Notes: a model not told the origin generated them from the sequence alone. A stretch of 64,000 nucleotides of DNA from Tamlana carrageenivorans (GCF_002893765.1 NZ_CP025938.1:2108001-2172000), one strand, 5' to 3'. Shown: positions 25,470-34,866, numbered from the stretch's first letter. Program-made: numbers and translations.

Positions 25470-26806
25470 CAATCCTGTCCTAAACATTTTTGATCTAATC
25501 AAAAGTCAACGATTTTACTGGTAATTAGCCATGTTTTTTATCTTTTTCAAAAAAGAACCCCTTGTGTATAATTTTGTTTGGGGGGAGGCTGCTCGTTAAA
25601 AGGGCTATCAATCCATTTTTGCAAATCCACTTTGACAAAAAGGTTAAGTCTTATAAAAGCTACTAAATTGGACAAGTACCAATTATATTTTGCATTTGCT
25701 TTTAAGGCTTTTAGGATGAGTATAGTAATAAGAGCCGTCCATATTTGTATCATTACGGCATTTTCAGAAGTTCCTATAAACGATTTAATATGTAGCTGTT
25801 GTTTGATGTCTCTAAAGAATATCTCAATATCCCATCTAGCTTTGTAGAGTTGGCTAATTGTGTTTGCTGTCCAAGACATTTGGTTGGTAATAAGTTCTAT
25901 TTCCTGGTTATTTTTATCGTCCCATACAGCTATTCTACGTAGCTTCTTTGGGTATTTTGTTTTTGATTTAGCCCCTGTTAGCTCAATGATTTCATCTTTT
26001 AAAACATGATGATGTCTATTTTCTGGCAATTCTTTTTCTTTAATACTCTTAAATTGGATGTTTTCTTTGTGCCTAATTACAAAAAACACTTGGTTGCTGT
26101 CCCAAACGTTAAGTAACGAAAAATCATTATAAAATCGATCTGCGACAATAACCGAACGGCTAATCAAAGGAATATCGTAAGCTCCTTTATTATCTGCTGT
26201 TTTACCATCGCTAATATTTACATAGTGCGGTAAATTACCATCATAATCAAGCAAGGTGTGCATTTTTACAGCTCCTTTGTGGGTTTTGTATTTTGCCCAA
26301 TCAAAGAGACTTAAACATAGACTTATCGTTGTAGAATCTAATAGAAATATCTTGGATTTAATTTTGAATTTAACACGTTTTAAGTGAGGGTGCTGTCCAA
26401 AACTTTTTAAAAGAACATAGTAGTAATCTCGATAAAGCGTCCAGTCTCGATGTTTGTTTTGATAGCTTATCGTTGATTTAGAAGGTGCTTTCTGTATGCC
26501 TAAATGATTAAGGTTTCCTGTGGCAGAGCGAAGTCCATTACTTATATCTCGGACGGATTGACTTTTTGCAAATTGACAAAACAACATGGAGACTAAATGT
26601 GTCCAACTATTAAATCCTTTTTGATGTTTATCTGTTCCCTTGGCTTTTACAAGTTTAGAAAAACTAGAACGGTCTAATTTGGAGATTATCTGAGAGAACA
26701 ATGTTATATTTGTCATGGAGAAAGGTTATTTTTTGTTGTGCAACTCAAAAATAATATTTTGAGATACAAAATCCCTTTCTCTTTTTAAGCGTTTTGGACG
26801 CTATTG
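25470..26806 (-). mobile_element. Complete IS4-family element with 9-bp target duplication
   Basis: 1337 bp. The left end CAATCCTGTCCTAAACATTTT and the right end (reverse complement) CAATAGCGTCCAAAACGCTT form imperfect inverted repeats. ACTAAAAAC flanks both sides directly (25461-25469 and 26807-26815), so the insertion is an intact transposition product. It landed in the divergent promoter region between etfBA and pdhB. A second copy, inverted, starts at 63306. Confidence 0.95.
25547..26716 (-). CDS. IS4-family transposase (DUF4372 + DDE)
   Basis: 389 residues, full length. The N-terminal DUF4372-type domain begins NITLFSQIISKLDRSSFSKL. The DDE residues are D in FLLDSTTISL, D in VIVADRFYND, and E in the YREK signature YKARWDIEIFFRDIK. 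It is only distantly similar to the transposase at 62002-63201, so the two IS types are different elements of one family. Apparently intact. Confidence 0.95.
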   Translation of the reverse strand: MTNITLFSQIISKLDRSSFSKLVKAKGTDKHQKGFNSWTHLVSMLFCQFAKSQSVRDISNGLRSATGNLNHLGIQKAPSKSTISYQNKHRDWTLYRDYYYVLLKSFGQHPHLKRVKFKIKSKIFLLDSTTISLCLSLFDWAKYKTHKGAVKMHTLLDYDGNLPHYVNISDGKTADNKGAYDIPLISRSVIVADRFYNDFSLLNVWDSNQVFFVIRHKENIQFKSIKEKELPENRHHHVLKDEIIELTGAKSKTKYPKKLRRIAVWDDKNNQEIELITNQMSWTANTISQLYKARWDIEIFFRDIKQQLHIKSFIGTSENAVMIQIWTALITILILKALKANAKYNWYLSNLVAFIRLNLFVKVDLQKWIDSPFNEQPPPKQNYTQGVLF

Positions 26807-26870
26807 ACTAAAAACTATTTTTCCTGAATTTTACACATGATTTTTATGGTATAGTATGGTCAATAATTAT

Positions 26871-26878
26871 TATTTTTG
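26871..26878 (+). promoter_or_regulatory. Putative -7 box TATTTTTG for pdhB
   Basis: TATTTTTG fits TAnnTTTG, 24 nt before the pdhB ATG and 55 bp inside the IS target duplication, so the core promoter seems to have survived the insertion. Confidence 0.5.
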
Positions 26879-26902
26879 CTATTCGAATAAAAATAAACTT
26901 TA

Positions 26903-27880
26903 ATGAAGACAATTCAATTTAGAGAAGCTATTTGCGAAGCAATGAGCGAAGAAATGCGCAGAGATGAGAGCGTTTACTTAATGGGTGAAGAAGTAGCAGA
27001 GTACAATGGTGCTTATAAAGCATCAAAAGGCATGTTAGACGAGTTTGGCGCTAAACGTGTTATTGATACACCAATTGCAGAGCTAGGTTTTGCTGGTGTT
27101 GCTATAGGATCTACAATGACTGGAAATAGGCCAATTGTAGAGTATATGACCTTTAACTTTTCATTAGTTGGAATTGATCAAATTATAAATAACGCGGCTA
27201 AAATCAGACAAATGTCTGGTGGGCAGTTCAATTGTCCGATTGTATTCCGTGGTCCTACAGCTTCTGCTGGTCAGTTAGGAGCAACACACTCTCAGGCTTT
27301 TGAGAACTGGTTTGCTAATACCCCAGGTTTAAAAGTCGTTGTGCCATCTAATCCATACGATGCCAAAGGCTTGTTAAAAGCGTCTATTCGCGATGACGAT
27401 CCGGTTATTTTTATGGAAAGTGAGCAAATGTACGGCGATAAAGGTGAAGTGCCAGAAGGGGAATACATTATTCCTTTAGGTGTTGCCGATATTAAACGTG
27501 AAGGTACCGATGTAACCATCGTATCTTTTGGTAAAATCATTAAAGAAGCTTACAAAGCTGCCGACGAGTTAGAGAAAGAAGGTATTTCTTGTGAAATTAT
27601 CGACTTACGTACGGTACGTCCAATGGATAGAAAAGCGATTGTAGAATCTGTAAAGAAAACAAACAGATTAGTGGTTTTAGAAGAAGCATGGCCTTTTGGA
27701 AGTGTAGCTACTGAAATTACATACTTAGTACAATCTGAAGCTTTCGATTATCTTGATGCTCCTGTTATTAAAATTAACACAGCAGATACACCTGCACCGT
27801 ATTCTCCAGTATTATTGGAAGAATGGTTACCTAACAAAGACGAGGTAATTAAGGCGGTAAAAAAGGTGATGTATAAATAA
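26903..27880 (+). CDS. pdhB: Pyruvate dehydrogenase E1 component, beta subunit
   Basis: 325 residues. TIQFREAICEAMSEEMRRDE, MGEEVAEYNGAYKASKGML, TPIAELGFAGVAIGSTMTG and RGPTASAGQLGATHSQ are typical of E1-beta. The thiamine-diphosphate glutamate lies in GEEVA. With an alpha subunit (not in this window) it decarboxylates pyruvate in the pyruvate dehydrogenase complex; branched-chain E1-beta is the main alternative. An IS lies about 90 bp upstream and a terminator follows at once. Confidence 0.9.
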   Translation: MKTIQFREAICEAMSEEMRRDESVYLMGEEVAEYNGAYKASKGMLDEFGAKRVIDTPIAELGFAGVAIGSTMTGNRPIVEYMTFNFSLVGIDQIINNAAKIRQMSGGQFNCPIVFRGPTASAGQLGATHSQAFENWFANTPGLKVVVPSNPYDAKGLLKASIRDDDPVIFMESEQMYGDKGEVPEGEYIIPLGVADIKREGTDVTIVSFGKIIKEAYKAADELEKEGISCEIIDLRTVRPMDRKAIVESVKKTNRLVVLEEAWPFGSVATEITYLVQSEAFDYLDAPVIKINTADTPAPYSPVLLEEWLPNKDEVIKAVKKVMYK

Positions 27881-27902
27881 AACGTATTTTTTACCTTAAT
27901 AT

Positions 27903-27940
27903 AAACTTCATCAGCATTTTGTGTTGGTGAAGTTTTTTTT
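27903..27940 (+). terminator. Terminator between pdhB and the DUF5686 gene
   Basis: The stem ACTTCATCAGCA / TGTTGGTGAAGT (two wobble pairs) is followed by eight T and ends 3 bp before the next start codon. No promoter box fits between it and that gene. Confidence 0.8.
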
Positions 27941-27943
27941 ATT

Positions 27944-30445
27944 ATGACCATAAGACTTTTTCTAGCTTTATTTTTTACATGTTTTTGTGCGGTATTCGCG
28001 CAAACTAAAGTTAGTGGTTATGTTTTTGATGAAAATAACGACCCCATTGCTTTTGCAAACGTTATTTTTAGTGGAACAACTCAGGGTACTATAACCAATG
28101 AGGATGGTCGTTTTTACTTAGAGTCGGATGAAACATGGTCTGGTGTAACCGTGTCATTTATCGGTTATGAAACCTTAAAAATACCGCTAGAAAAAAGAAT
28201 TAACTACGATTTAAAATTCACACTGGTGGAGGCTCGTTCTCAGTTAAACGAGGTGTTAATTGTATCAGGTAAGCAGCCAAAAAAAAATAATCCGGCTATA
28301 GATTTACTGCGTAAAATATGGGAGCATAAGCGTAGTAACGGCTTAAAACAATTCAAACAGTATCAATATAACAAATACGAAAAACTCGAGTTTGATATCA
28401 ATACCATAGACAGTGCGCTTATAAATAGTAAATTGTTTAAAGGTATGGAGTTTGTTTTTGAAGAGGTAGACACCTCTAAAGTCACCGGAAAAACTTACCT
28501 GCCCATTTTTGTAAATGAGGCCGTTTCTAAAGTCTATGGCGATAATGTATTAAAGAAATACAAAGAAATACTTCAAGGAAATAAAAACTCGGGGTTTAGT
28601 GATAACCAGAGTCTTATCGATTTTGTAAAGGATTTGTATGCCGATATCAATGTGTATGATAATTACCTGAAATTTTTCGATAAAAGCTTTGTGAGTCCGC
28701 TGTCAAGAACAGGTATTAATACCTATAACTACGTTTTAGCCGATAGCGCTTATATTGATAATAAATGGTGTTATAATATTATTTACTATCCCAGACGGAA
28801 AAATGAACTTACTTTTAAAGGTGATTTTTGGGTAGCCGATACCACGTATGCCATTAAGGAAATAAACCTGCAAGCCTCAAAAAGTGCTAATATAAATTGG
28901 GTAAAAGAAATTTATATCGAACAGGAGTTTGAAGTGCTTAACGATTCGTTATTCTTAGTGAAACGTGATTATATGATGTCGGATTTTGCGCCGAGTAAAA
29001 AGGAGAAATCACGCGGACTCTACGGAAAGCGAACAACGCTCTTGGATAATTACGAGTTCGATATTGTAAAGGACAAGAAATTTTACGAGAAAGAAGTAAA
29101 CTACTACGATAAAGATGTCTATAACCGTGATGATGCCTTTTGGGATGAAAATCGCATGGAGCAGCTTAGTAAAGACGAAAAGGGTGTTTATAAAATGCTC
29201 GATACTTTAAAAACGGTAAAAAAGTTTAAAAACCTGTATAGCGCAGGTACTGTTTTGGCTTCTGGCTATTATGAGTTTAATACCTTGCCTTTGGATTATG
29301 GTCCTGTATTTTCGTCATTTGGATACAATGACGTTGAAGGGATTAGAACCCGTGTTGGTGGTCGTACGTATTTTGGTAGAAACGATTTATGGCGTATTGA
29401 AGGTTTTATGGCTTATGGGTTTCGAGATGATAAGTTTAAGTATGGTATTTCAGGAAAAGTGCTGTTAGACAAAAAAACGCGTTTGATTATTTCAGGAGGT
29501 AACCGTCGTGATATCGAACAAATAGGGGCGAGTTTAACAAATTCTACCGATGTGCTAGGACGTAGTTTTGCTTCATCTGGTCTTTTTACAACCGCTACTA
29601 ACGATAAACTTACTAATATCAATTTATCGACTTTAGCCCTAGAATTTGAGCCTGTAAAAAATTTCACGGTGAGATTGGGTGGGAGTTACAGAACCTTGGA
29701 GTCGGCTTCAGATACCTTTAGTTTAGATTATTACGATCCCAATTCTCCAACAGGTATTTCTTCTGAAATTAAACAATATGAAACCGAATTATTAATGTCA
29801 TTTTTTCCAGGACGAAAAATGACTGGGTTTGGAGTGGAACGTTTGGCTGCTAACGACGATTATGCGCAAATATTTGCTTTATTTACTCGCGGTGTGAAAG
29901 GCAGGGATAATGATAATTTTGACTATACTAAACTTCAGTTTCGCTATGTGCAACCTTGGCAAATTGGTGGTTTTGGAAGACTTTACACGACCATTGAAGC
30001 GGGAAAAACATTTGGAACCGTGCCACTCGGTCTGTTAAGTGTAATTCCTGGGAATCAGAGTTATTTCTCGATTTATAACACCTTCTCGCAAATTGATTTT
30101 TATGAATTTGTAACCGATGCTTATACTTCGGTGCATGTAGAGCATAATTTTAACGGCCGCCTATTTTCTAGAATTCCTTTGGTTAAGAAACTCAATTTAA
30201 GAGCCATCGCTGGATTTAGAACAGTAATAGGAAGTATTTCTCAAGATAATATCGACTTGAATGCTTCAGGTCTGGTGTATCAAGCACCATCTGAAATCCC
30301 TTATTACGAATACAGTTTCGGTATCGGAAATATTTTTAAAGTATTCCGTTTGGACTTCAATTTCCGAGGCAATTATCTGGATGAGGTTCAAAATCCGAAT
30401 GCCCGACAATTTGGTATCACTGGCGCGTTTGGATTTAGTTTTTAA
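27944..30445 (+). CDS. DUF5686 outer-membrane protein with carboxypeptidase-regulatory-like domain
   Basis: 833 residues. A signal peptide (residues 1-19, ending CAVFAQ) is followed by a CarboxypepD_reg-like beta-sandwich (about 22-105: VSGYVFDENNDPIAFANVIF, TNEDGRFYLE). A DUF5686 region follows, and an aromatic-rich C-terminal half with alternating strands ends in Phe (GAFGFSF), as for outer-membrane beta-barrels. The family is Bacteroidota-specific and its function is unknown. The start codon sits 3 bp after a strong terminator, so expression probably depends on read-through from pdhB or an unrecognised promoter. Confidence 0.85.
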   Translation: MTIRLFLALFFTCFCAVFAQTKVSGYVFDENNDPIAFANVIFSGTTQGTITNEDGRFYLESDETWSGVTVSFIGYETLKIPLEKRINYDLKFTLVEARSQLNEVLIVSGKQPKKNNPAIDLLRKIWEHKRSNGLKQFKQYQYNKYEKLEFDINTIDSALINSKLFKGMEFVFEEVDTSKVTGKTYLPIFVNEAVSKVYGDNVLKKYKEILQGNKNSGFSDNQSLIDFVKDLYADINVYDNYLKFFDKSFVSPLSRTGINTYNYVLADSAYIDNKWCYNIIYYPRRKNELTFKGDFWVADTTYAIKEINLQASKSANINWVKEIYIEQEFEVLNDSLFLVKRDYMMSDFAPSKKEKSRGLYGKRTTLLDNYEFDIVKDKKFYEKEVNYYDKDVYNRDDAFWDENRMEQLSKDEKGVYKMLDTLKTVKKFKNLYSAGTVLASGYYEFNTLPLDYGPVFSSFGYNDVEGIRTRVGGRTYFGRNDLWRIEGFMAYGFRDDKFKYGISGKVLLDKKTRLIISGGNRRDIEQIGASLTNSTDVLGRSFASSGLFTTATNDKLTNINLSTLALEFEPVKNFTVRLGGSYRTLESASDTFSLDYYDPNSPTGISSEIKQYETELLMSFFPGRKMTGFGVERLAANDDYAQIFALFTRGVKGRDNDNFDYTKLQFRYVQPWQIGGFGRLYTTIEAGKTFGTVPLGLLSVIPGNQSYFSIYNTFSQIDFYEFVTDAYTSVHVEHNFNGRLFSRIPLVKKLNLRAIAGFRTVIGSISQDNIDLNASGLVYQAPSEIPYYEYSFGIGNIFKVFRLDFNFRGNYLDEVQNPNARQFGITGAFGFSF

Positions 30446-30507
30446 TCTTCATGAGACTGCTTACATTAAAAAGATAAGCAAAATCCTACAAATAAATAAA
30501 AATTGAT

Positions 30508-30515
30508 TACATTTG
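30508..30515 (+). promoter_or_regulatory. Putative -7 box TACATTTG for the PAAR-effector operon
   Basis: TACATTTG fits TAnnTTTG and lies 30 nt before the PAAR gene. It would drive the whole spike-effector-immunity unit. Confidence 0.55.
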
Positions 30516-30545
30516 AGCGATTCAAATCTATCAAATGTATAAATC

Positions 30546-31016
30546 ATGCCTGGAAAACCAGCCGCAACTTTAGGAAGTCATCATACGTGTCCCATGTGTA
30601 GTGGTACGACGCCTCATGTGGGCGGACCCGTAATTAAAGGCGAGGTTAATGTATTGTTTAATAGCAAACCTGCAGCTACTTTAGGTAGTTTATGTACTTG
30701 TGTAGGTGGTCCTGATACTATTATTTCTGGGAACCCAACGGTTTTGATAAATGGTAAGCCTATGGCTTGCGTGGGGGATTCTTCGGCTCACGGCGGAATA
30801 GTAGTTATGGGAGAAGCTAATATTTTAATTGGAAGCAGTCTGGTGGAACCATCAAAGGTCTTGCCTGCCGAAAAAATCCCATTTCCTAAAATTAGCACGA
30901 TTGATCGCTTAAAATCAGTCGTTGTTGGTCAGGGTGAAAGCCTTAAAATAGCAGAGCGAAATCAGGAAGCCTCTAGGAATCGTGGTTATTTAGTTGAAGT
31001 CGATTTTAGTATTTAG
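30546..31016 (+). CDS. PAAR-domain spike-tip protein (type VI secretion)
   Basis: 156 residues. Residues 1-100 form a PAAR domain with repeated units GKPAATLGS / SKPAATLGSL / GNPTVLINGKPMACVGD and His and Cys residues (HHTCPMC, GDSSAHGG) that can bind zinc at the cone tip. Residues 105-156 are a C-terminal extension (IPFPKISTIDRLKSVVVG) that may dock the effector. PAAR proteins sharpen the VgrG spike of type VI secretion systems and carry effectors. The effector gene follows 8 bp downstream. No other secretion structural gene is in the window. Confidence 0.93.
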   Translation: MPGKPAATLGSHHTCPMCSGTTPHVGGPVIKGEVNVLFNSKPAATLGSLCTCVGGPDTIISGNPTVLINGKPMACVGDSSAHGGIVVMGEANILIGSSLVEPSKVLPAEKIPFPKISTIDRLKSVVVGQGESLKIAERNQEASRNRGYLVEVDFSI

Positions 31017-31024
31017 TAAACCCC

Positions 31025-33916
31025 ATGAAAGTCGATTATCCTATTCTCCCTGAGTATGCCAATGATGCTACCGAAACTGATAAGTCCAAAACTATAGAAC
31101 GTTATTTCGGACATTACAACCGAGCGGGATTTTTTCCCTTAGGTGTGCATAACACGTGGCATGGTGGGATTCATCTTGAAGGTATAGGCACTAAAGTAAG
31201 AGCCATTGCCGATGGTCGTATCATAGCTTACCGTATACCAGAAGATTATACTCTAGAAAAGTATAGCACCGATGCTAAATACTCCAACGGTTTTATTCTC
31301 ATCCAACATGATTTTGAAACGCCCGAAAAAGTAAAACTCCGATTTTATAGCTTGTATATGCACTTACAGCCTAAAATAGAAATGGAAGCGAGTGAAGCAG
31401 GGGAAAACATTCCCGATTTGTATGCAAAGTATGTTGTAAAAACAAAATTGAATTCTAGGGAAATGGGATTGAAAGTTCGTGAGTATAGCCCTGAAATTCT
31501 TGAAAAACAGAAAAAAGAAACCCATTTTTTTTCTAAAGGAACTAAGCTGAAAATGGAGTATGATATATGCCTTCCAGAAGAGCATTGGATGTGTGGTAAT
31601 CCTTCATATGTTTTTTGTTCTTATAACAATAAAGTATTCTGTGTATATAAAGGTTACTTAACTGAAGAGGTGGATGGGTATGTTAAAATAGATCATTATA
31701 AAGCTAATGAGGTTAATGTTTTTGGGGAAGATGATCATATGGGAACCATGATGTTTGACGCTATTGAAGGGCGTTATCTTAGTATGGCATGTAAAAACAC
31801 GGAGCTTGAAATAGAAACTACAAAAAATAAAGCGTGGTATAAAATTAAAGGCACCGAACAATACGTTTTAGCTCAAGATTGTAGTAAAATCATAAAAAAA
31901 ATAAAAGATGATGTGGTTTTCAATAAAGTTGAAAATGTTGATGTTCCTATAAAAGCGGGTCAAATTATTGGCGCTCTTGGTGCTTATGAATCTGATTTTC
32001 GAAAGTCCTACAAAACACTGCATTTGGAAGTATTTACAGATGATGAAAACTTAAAAGATTTTATAAATAATACGAAAGATAAGTCTAAAATCGCTTTTGA
32101 GGTAAACAAAGGTAAAAAGCTGCAACAGGGAAAGCCTTGCGATTTTTTAAAAGCAAATACCAAAGTCAAAATTTTTAAATCTGATGGGGATTACACGCAA
32201 ATCGGATTTGAAGATGAAACCACCGTTGTGCCTTATGCAGTATTGAATGATAAAAATAAAAAAACGAAAACCTATGTCAATGGCGTTAAAGTAAGGAACA
32301 ATGTTTACACTATTAAGGAGGCGGATTTTGACGAAATCAATTTAAAATTAAACCATGTCTTGCCAGATAAAAAGGCTGAAGTCTATTATATAAATAAAAC
32401 AGGAGCAGACAATGTCAACAGAACCATAGGTTATGGCATGAAATACTCAGGAAAAAAGTTTTGGGTAAAATCTGAGGAGTTAACAGGAGGTATTAATAAC
32501 TGGAAAGATTTAAGTACACCTATTAATATGGTGTTTGAAAACAAGCCTAGTGATCATTCTGAAACAGTTGAGGTACTAAAAACCTCAAAAGTAAGAAAAA
32601 CAGCAGAAGCTAAAGATAGCCAAGGCGTGTTGTGGTGGCATGTTAAAACAAAACAGGAATCTGGTTGGGTTAAAAAAAGTGAACTAACAGAAAAGAACCC
32701 TTATAATTGGTCAGATTTCGGCTGGAAGATCCTGGATAATACCGGCGACCAATATTTTTACATGTTTGGGGAGTTTGTAGAGAAAAGTAGTCCACATGCC
32801 TTCGTGGAAGACATCTGGAAGCAAGCCGATACTAATGGCGATCGGGTGTTGTCTAATTTCGAGCTGCAACAAGTGATGCAAAATAAAGACCACTTAGAGG
32901 CAATATCTAAGCTTGTTTGTAAGCATGAAAGTGAATGGAACATGCGAGCGAAACTCGAAAAGTTCGAAACGGAACTCCAAGCTCTTTTTGAAAAAGGGAT
33001 TAATGAAGCCGAAGGCACCGACACCGAAGGTAACGACCTCAAACAAAAGTTAGAAACCCAGCGGGATCAAAAAATAGAGGTCTTAAAAGATAAGATAGAA
33101 AGTTTATGCTTCTGGGATGAGATAAAAACAGGTGATTTAACCCCGAAAGAAGAACGCAAACAACAATATATCGTTGCTCATCGCAAGCACAGTCCCAGTT
33201 TCAGAATTACCGATGAGCTCAATTCCGAAGAGCAAAACCTAGCGAACGATTTCGAACAGTTAGAAGAACAACTTGTAAAACGACAATTTCCTAAGGACTC
33301 TAATGTGTATCATTTTCATCCAATTGCTTTTGTGGAGCAAATGAAGGTGATTGTTGGGAAAGAAGATATTGATTTGTCGGATCCAGATAAGTGGATGTCA
33401 CAATTTGATAATCCGGTTAATCCTAGTCAGGCCTGTTATAGGACTAGTGTTATTGTTGTTGGTAGATTTGGTGCTACTTCAGGAGGATTAGGGGTAAAAT
33501 TAGAAAAGAGGTATGAAAACGGAACGAATCAATGGAGTAATGTTATTCAAGCTGTTGTACAAATGCCAGATGGGGTTTTAAAAAACACAGAATATACGGA
33601 AGAAGCTATAAAGTATTTAGATCATGAATTAGAAGGAGGACGTCCTATTGTAATTGGGGTGGATAGAGAGGCTAATAAAACATATAACAAGGATAACACC
33701 ACCGAACATTTTATAGTTATAACAGGTAGAAAGTCAGATGAAAATGGTTTGTATTATAGGTTTTTTGAGGTTGGAACATTAGCTCAGAATAAAGAAATAA
33801 AAGGTGTAAACCCGAACAATAGACTTTACTTACAGGATAATTTTAGATTGGTTGGTAATAAGCCAGTGTCAAATAAGAAATATACATTAACTCAAGTAAG
33901 AAAAAATAAGATATGA
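31025..33916 (+). CDS. Type VI-type multidomain effector: degenerate M23 domain plus C39-like cysteine peptidase tip
   Basis: 963 residues. The N-terminal part resembles M23 (LytM) peptidases: HNTWHGGIHLEG (H46; the usual Asp is H50), YMHLQP (H113) and TLHLEVF (H333). The domain is split by about 200 residues with SH3-like character. Further SH3-like stretches include WWHVKTKQESGWVKKSEL, followed by an EF-hand-like DTNGDRVLSNFEL and a charged helical region. The block VYHFHPIAFVEQM (from residue 761) marks the junction to the variable tip. The tip (about 782-963) has C804 in SQACYRTSVIVV, GGRPIVIGVD, H895 in EHFIVITGR and E915, the layout of C39-like peptidases. Probably delivered by the PAAR protein. 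The immunity gene overlaps by 4 nt. Confidence 0.85.
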   Translation: MKVDYPILPEYANDATETDKSKTIERYFGHYNRAGFFPLGVHNTWHGGIHLEGIGTKVRAIADGRIIAYRIPEDYTLEKYSTDAKYSNGFILIQHDFETPEKVKLRFYSLYMHLQPKIEMEASEAGENIPDLYAKYVVKTKLNSREMGLKVREYSPEILEKQKKETHFFSKGTKLKMEYDICLPEEHWMCGNPSYVFCSYNNKVFCVYKGYLTEEVDGYVKIDHYKANEVNVFGEDDHMGTMMFDAIEGRYLSMACKNTELEIETTKNKAWYKIKGTEQYVLAQDCSKIIKKIKDDVVFNKVENVDVPIKAGQIIGALGAYESDFRKSYKTLHLEVFTDDENLKDFINNTKDKSKIAFEVNKGKKLQQGKPCDFLKANTKVKIFKSDGDYTQIGFEDETTVVPYAVLNDKNKKTKTYVNGVKVRNNVYTIKEADFDEINLKLNHVLPDKKAEVYYINKTGADNVNRTIGYGMKYSGKKFWVKSEELTGGINNWKDLSTPINMVFENKPSDHSETVEVLKTSKVRKTAEAKDSQGVLWWHVKTKQESGWVKKSELTEKNPYNWSDFGWKILDNTGDQYFYMFGEFVEKSSPHAFVEDIWKQADTNGDRVLSNFELQQVMQNKDHLEAISKLVCKHESEWNMRAKLEKFETELQALFEKGINEAEGTDTEGNDLKQKLETQRDQKIEVLKDKIESLCFWDEIKTGDLTPKEERKQQYIVAHRKHSPSFRITDELNSEEQNLANDFEQLEEQLVKRQFPKDSNVYHFHPIAFVEQMKVIVGKEDIDLSDPDKWMSQFDNPVNPSQACYRTSVIVVGRFGATSGGLGVKLEKRYENGTNQWSNVIQAVVQMPDGVLKNTEYTEEAIKYLDHELEGGRPIVIGVDREANKTYNKDNTTEHFIVITGRKSDENGLYYRFFEVGTLAQNKEIKGVNPNNRLYLQDNFRLVGNKPVSNKKYTLTQVRKNKI
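33143..33362 (+). repeat. Long direct repeat, copy A (inside the effector gene, just before the toxin tip)
   Basis: About 220 bp matching 34647-34866 at a constant offset of 1504 bp; I counted ten mismatches by eye. It encodes PKEERKQQYIVAHRKH through FHPIAFVEQM and VGK. Similarity stops sharply at the start of the toxin domain. Confidence 0.95.
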
Positions 33917-34605
33917 AACGAATAGGTTTATTAATTTTGATCGTGTTAGTCTTGTTTTCATGTGAAAATAGAAGGACTAATAAAGAAATTAATGTCTATG
34001 ATGATAAAGATAATGCTTTAGAGAAAGTAGATTTAACATTGTCTAGAGTTCGAGAAAATGAAGTCTTTAATAAAACCTTCTTTTTAGTAACTAAAACAGA
34101 TTCTTTAGATATATTATATCATTATTGTGATGCGGAAATAAATACTATTAAAGTTTTTAAGGACTCCGTTTGGGAAAACTTCGGACAAGAAGAATATACT
34201 ATGATTGTAAAAGATGTAGTCTCTAGTGATAAAAGAATAATAGTTAAAGGAAGAGAAAGACATCAAAAAGCTAATGAAAATTATGTTTTTAAATTGATTA
34301 ATAGAAATAAAGGATACTGGAGTATTAATGATAAAATTTATATTGATAGTTTAAATGTTGGCCAAATTAGTGAAGTATGGCAGCCTTATAAAGATTGTTG
34401 GGAAGATGAAATGGTATATGTTGCTGAGTTAATAATAAGTAAAAACCCGACTAACCCAATACCGTATCTTAATTTGGGTGACTATTATTGGCAATCTCAG
34501 GATGTTGTGAAATCAAGAGAAAGTTATAGGAATTATATAAATTATATGAAGCTCATAGGAAAAGAGAATAAAATAGAGAAAAAAGCTTTTCTTAGGTTGG
34601 AATAA
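33913..34605 (+). CDS. Lipoprotein, candidate immunity protein for the C39-like effector
   Basis: 230 residues, no recognised family. The N-terminus MKRIGLLILIVLVLFSC is a lipoprotein signal with the lipobox cysteine at 17, so the mature protein sits in the periplasm or outer membrane. The start overlaps the effector stop (ATGA), the usual arrangement for an effector and its immunity protein. Near the C-terminus, PIPYLNLGDYYWQSQDVVKS and the next residues look TPR-like. Immunity function is inferred from position and export only. Confidence 0.7.
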   Translation: MKRIGLLILIVLVLFSCENRRTNKEINVYDDKDNALEKVDLTLSRVRENEVFNKTFFLVTKTDSLDILYHYCDAEINTIKVFKDSVWENFGQEEYTMIVKDVVSSDKRIIVKGRERHQKANENYVFKLINRNKGYWSINDKIYIDSLNVGQISEVWQPYKDCWEDEMVYVAELIISKNPTNPIPYLNLGDYYWQSQDVVKSRESYRNYINYMKLIGKENKIEKKAFLRLE

Positions 34606-34646
34606 TATATAAGAATTAGAATTGCCCGATAGCGCAGACTTATAGT

Positions 34647-34866
34647 CCGAAAGAAGAACGCAAACAACAATATATCGTTGCTCATCGCAAGCACAATCCT
34701 AGTTTCAGAATTACCGATGACCTCACTTCCGAAGAGCAAAACCTAGCGAACGATTTCGAACAGTTAGAAGAACAACGTGTAAAACGACAATTTCTTAAGG
34801 ACTCTAATGTGTATCATTTTCATCCGATTGCTTTTGTGGAGCAGATGAAGATGATGGTTGGGAAAG
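34647..34866 (+). repeat. Long direct repeat, copy B (leads into the orphan toxin tip)
   Basis: Near-duplicate of 33143-33362 and in frame with the downstream orphan tip. Upstream of 34647 similarity to the effector ends abruptly. The open frame reaches back only to a TAG near 34617 and contains no ATG before the tip. Confidence 0.95.

Noticed and set aside
30261..30506. Plus-strand frame of 81 codons over the end of the DUF5686 gene
   Set aside because: It overlaps conserved barrel strands in another frame and runs only 60 bp past the stop.
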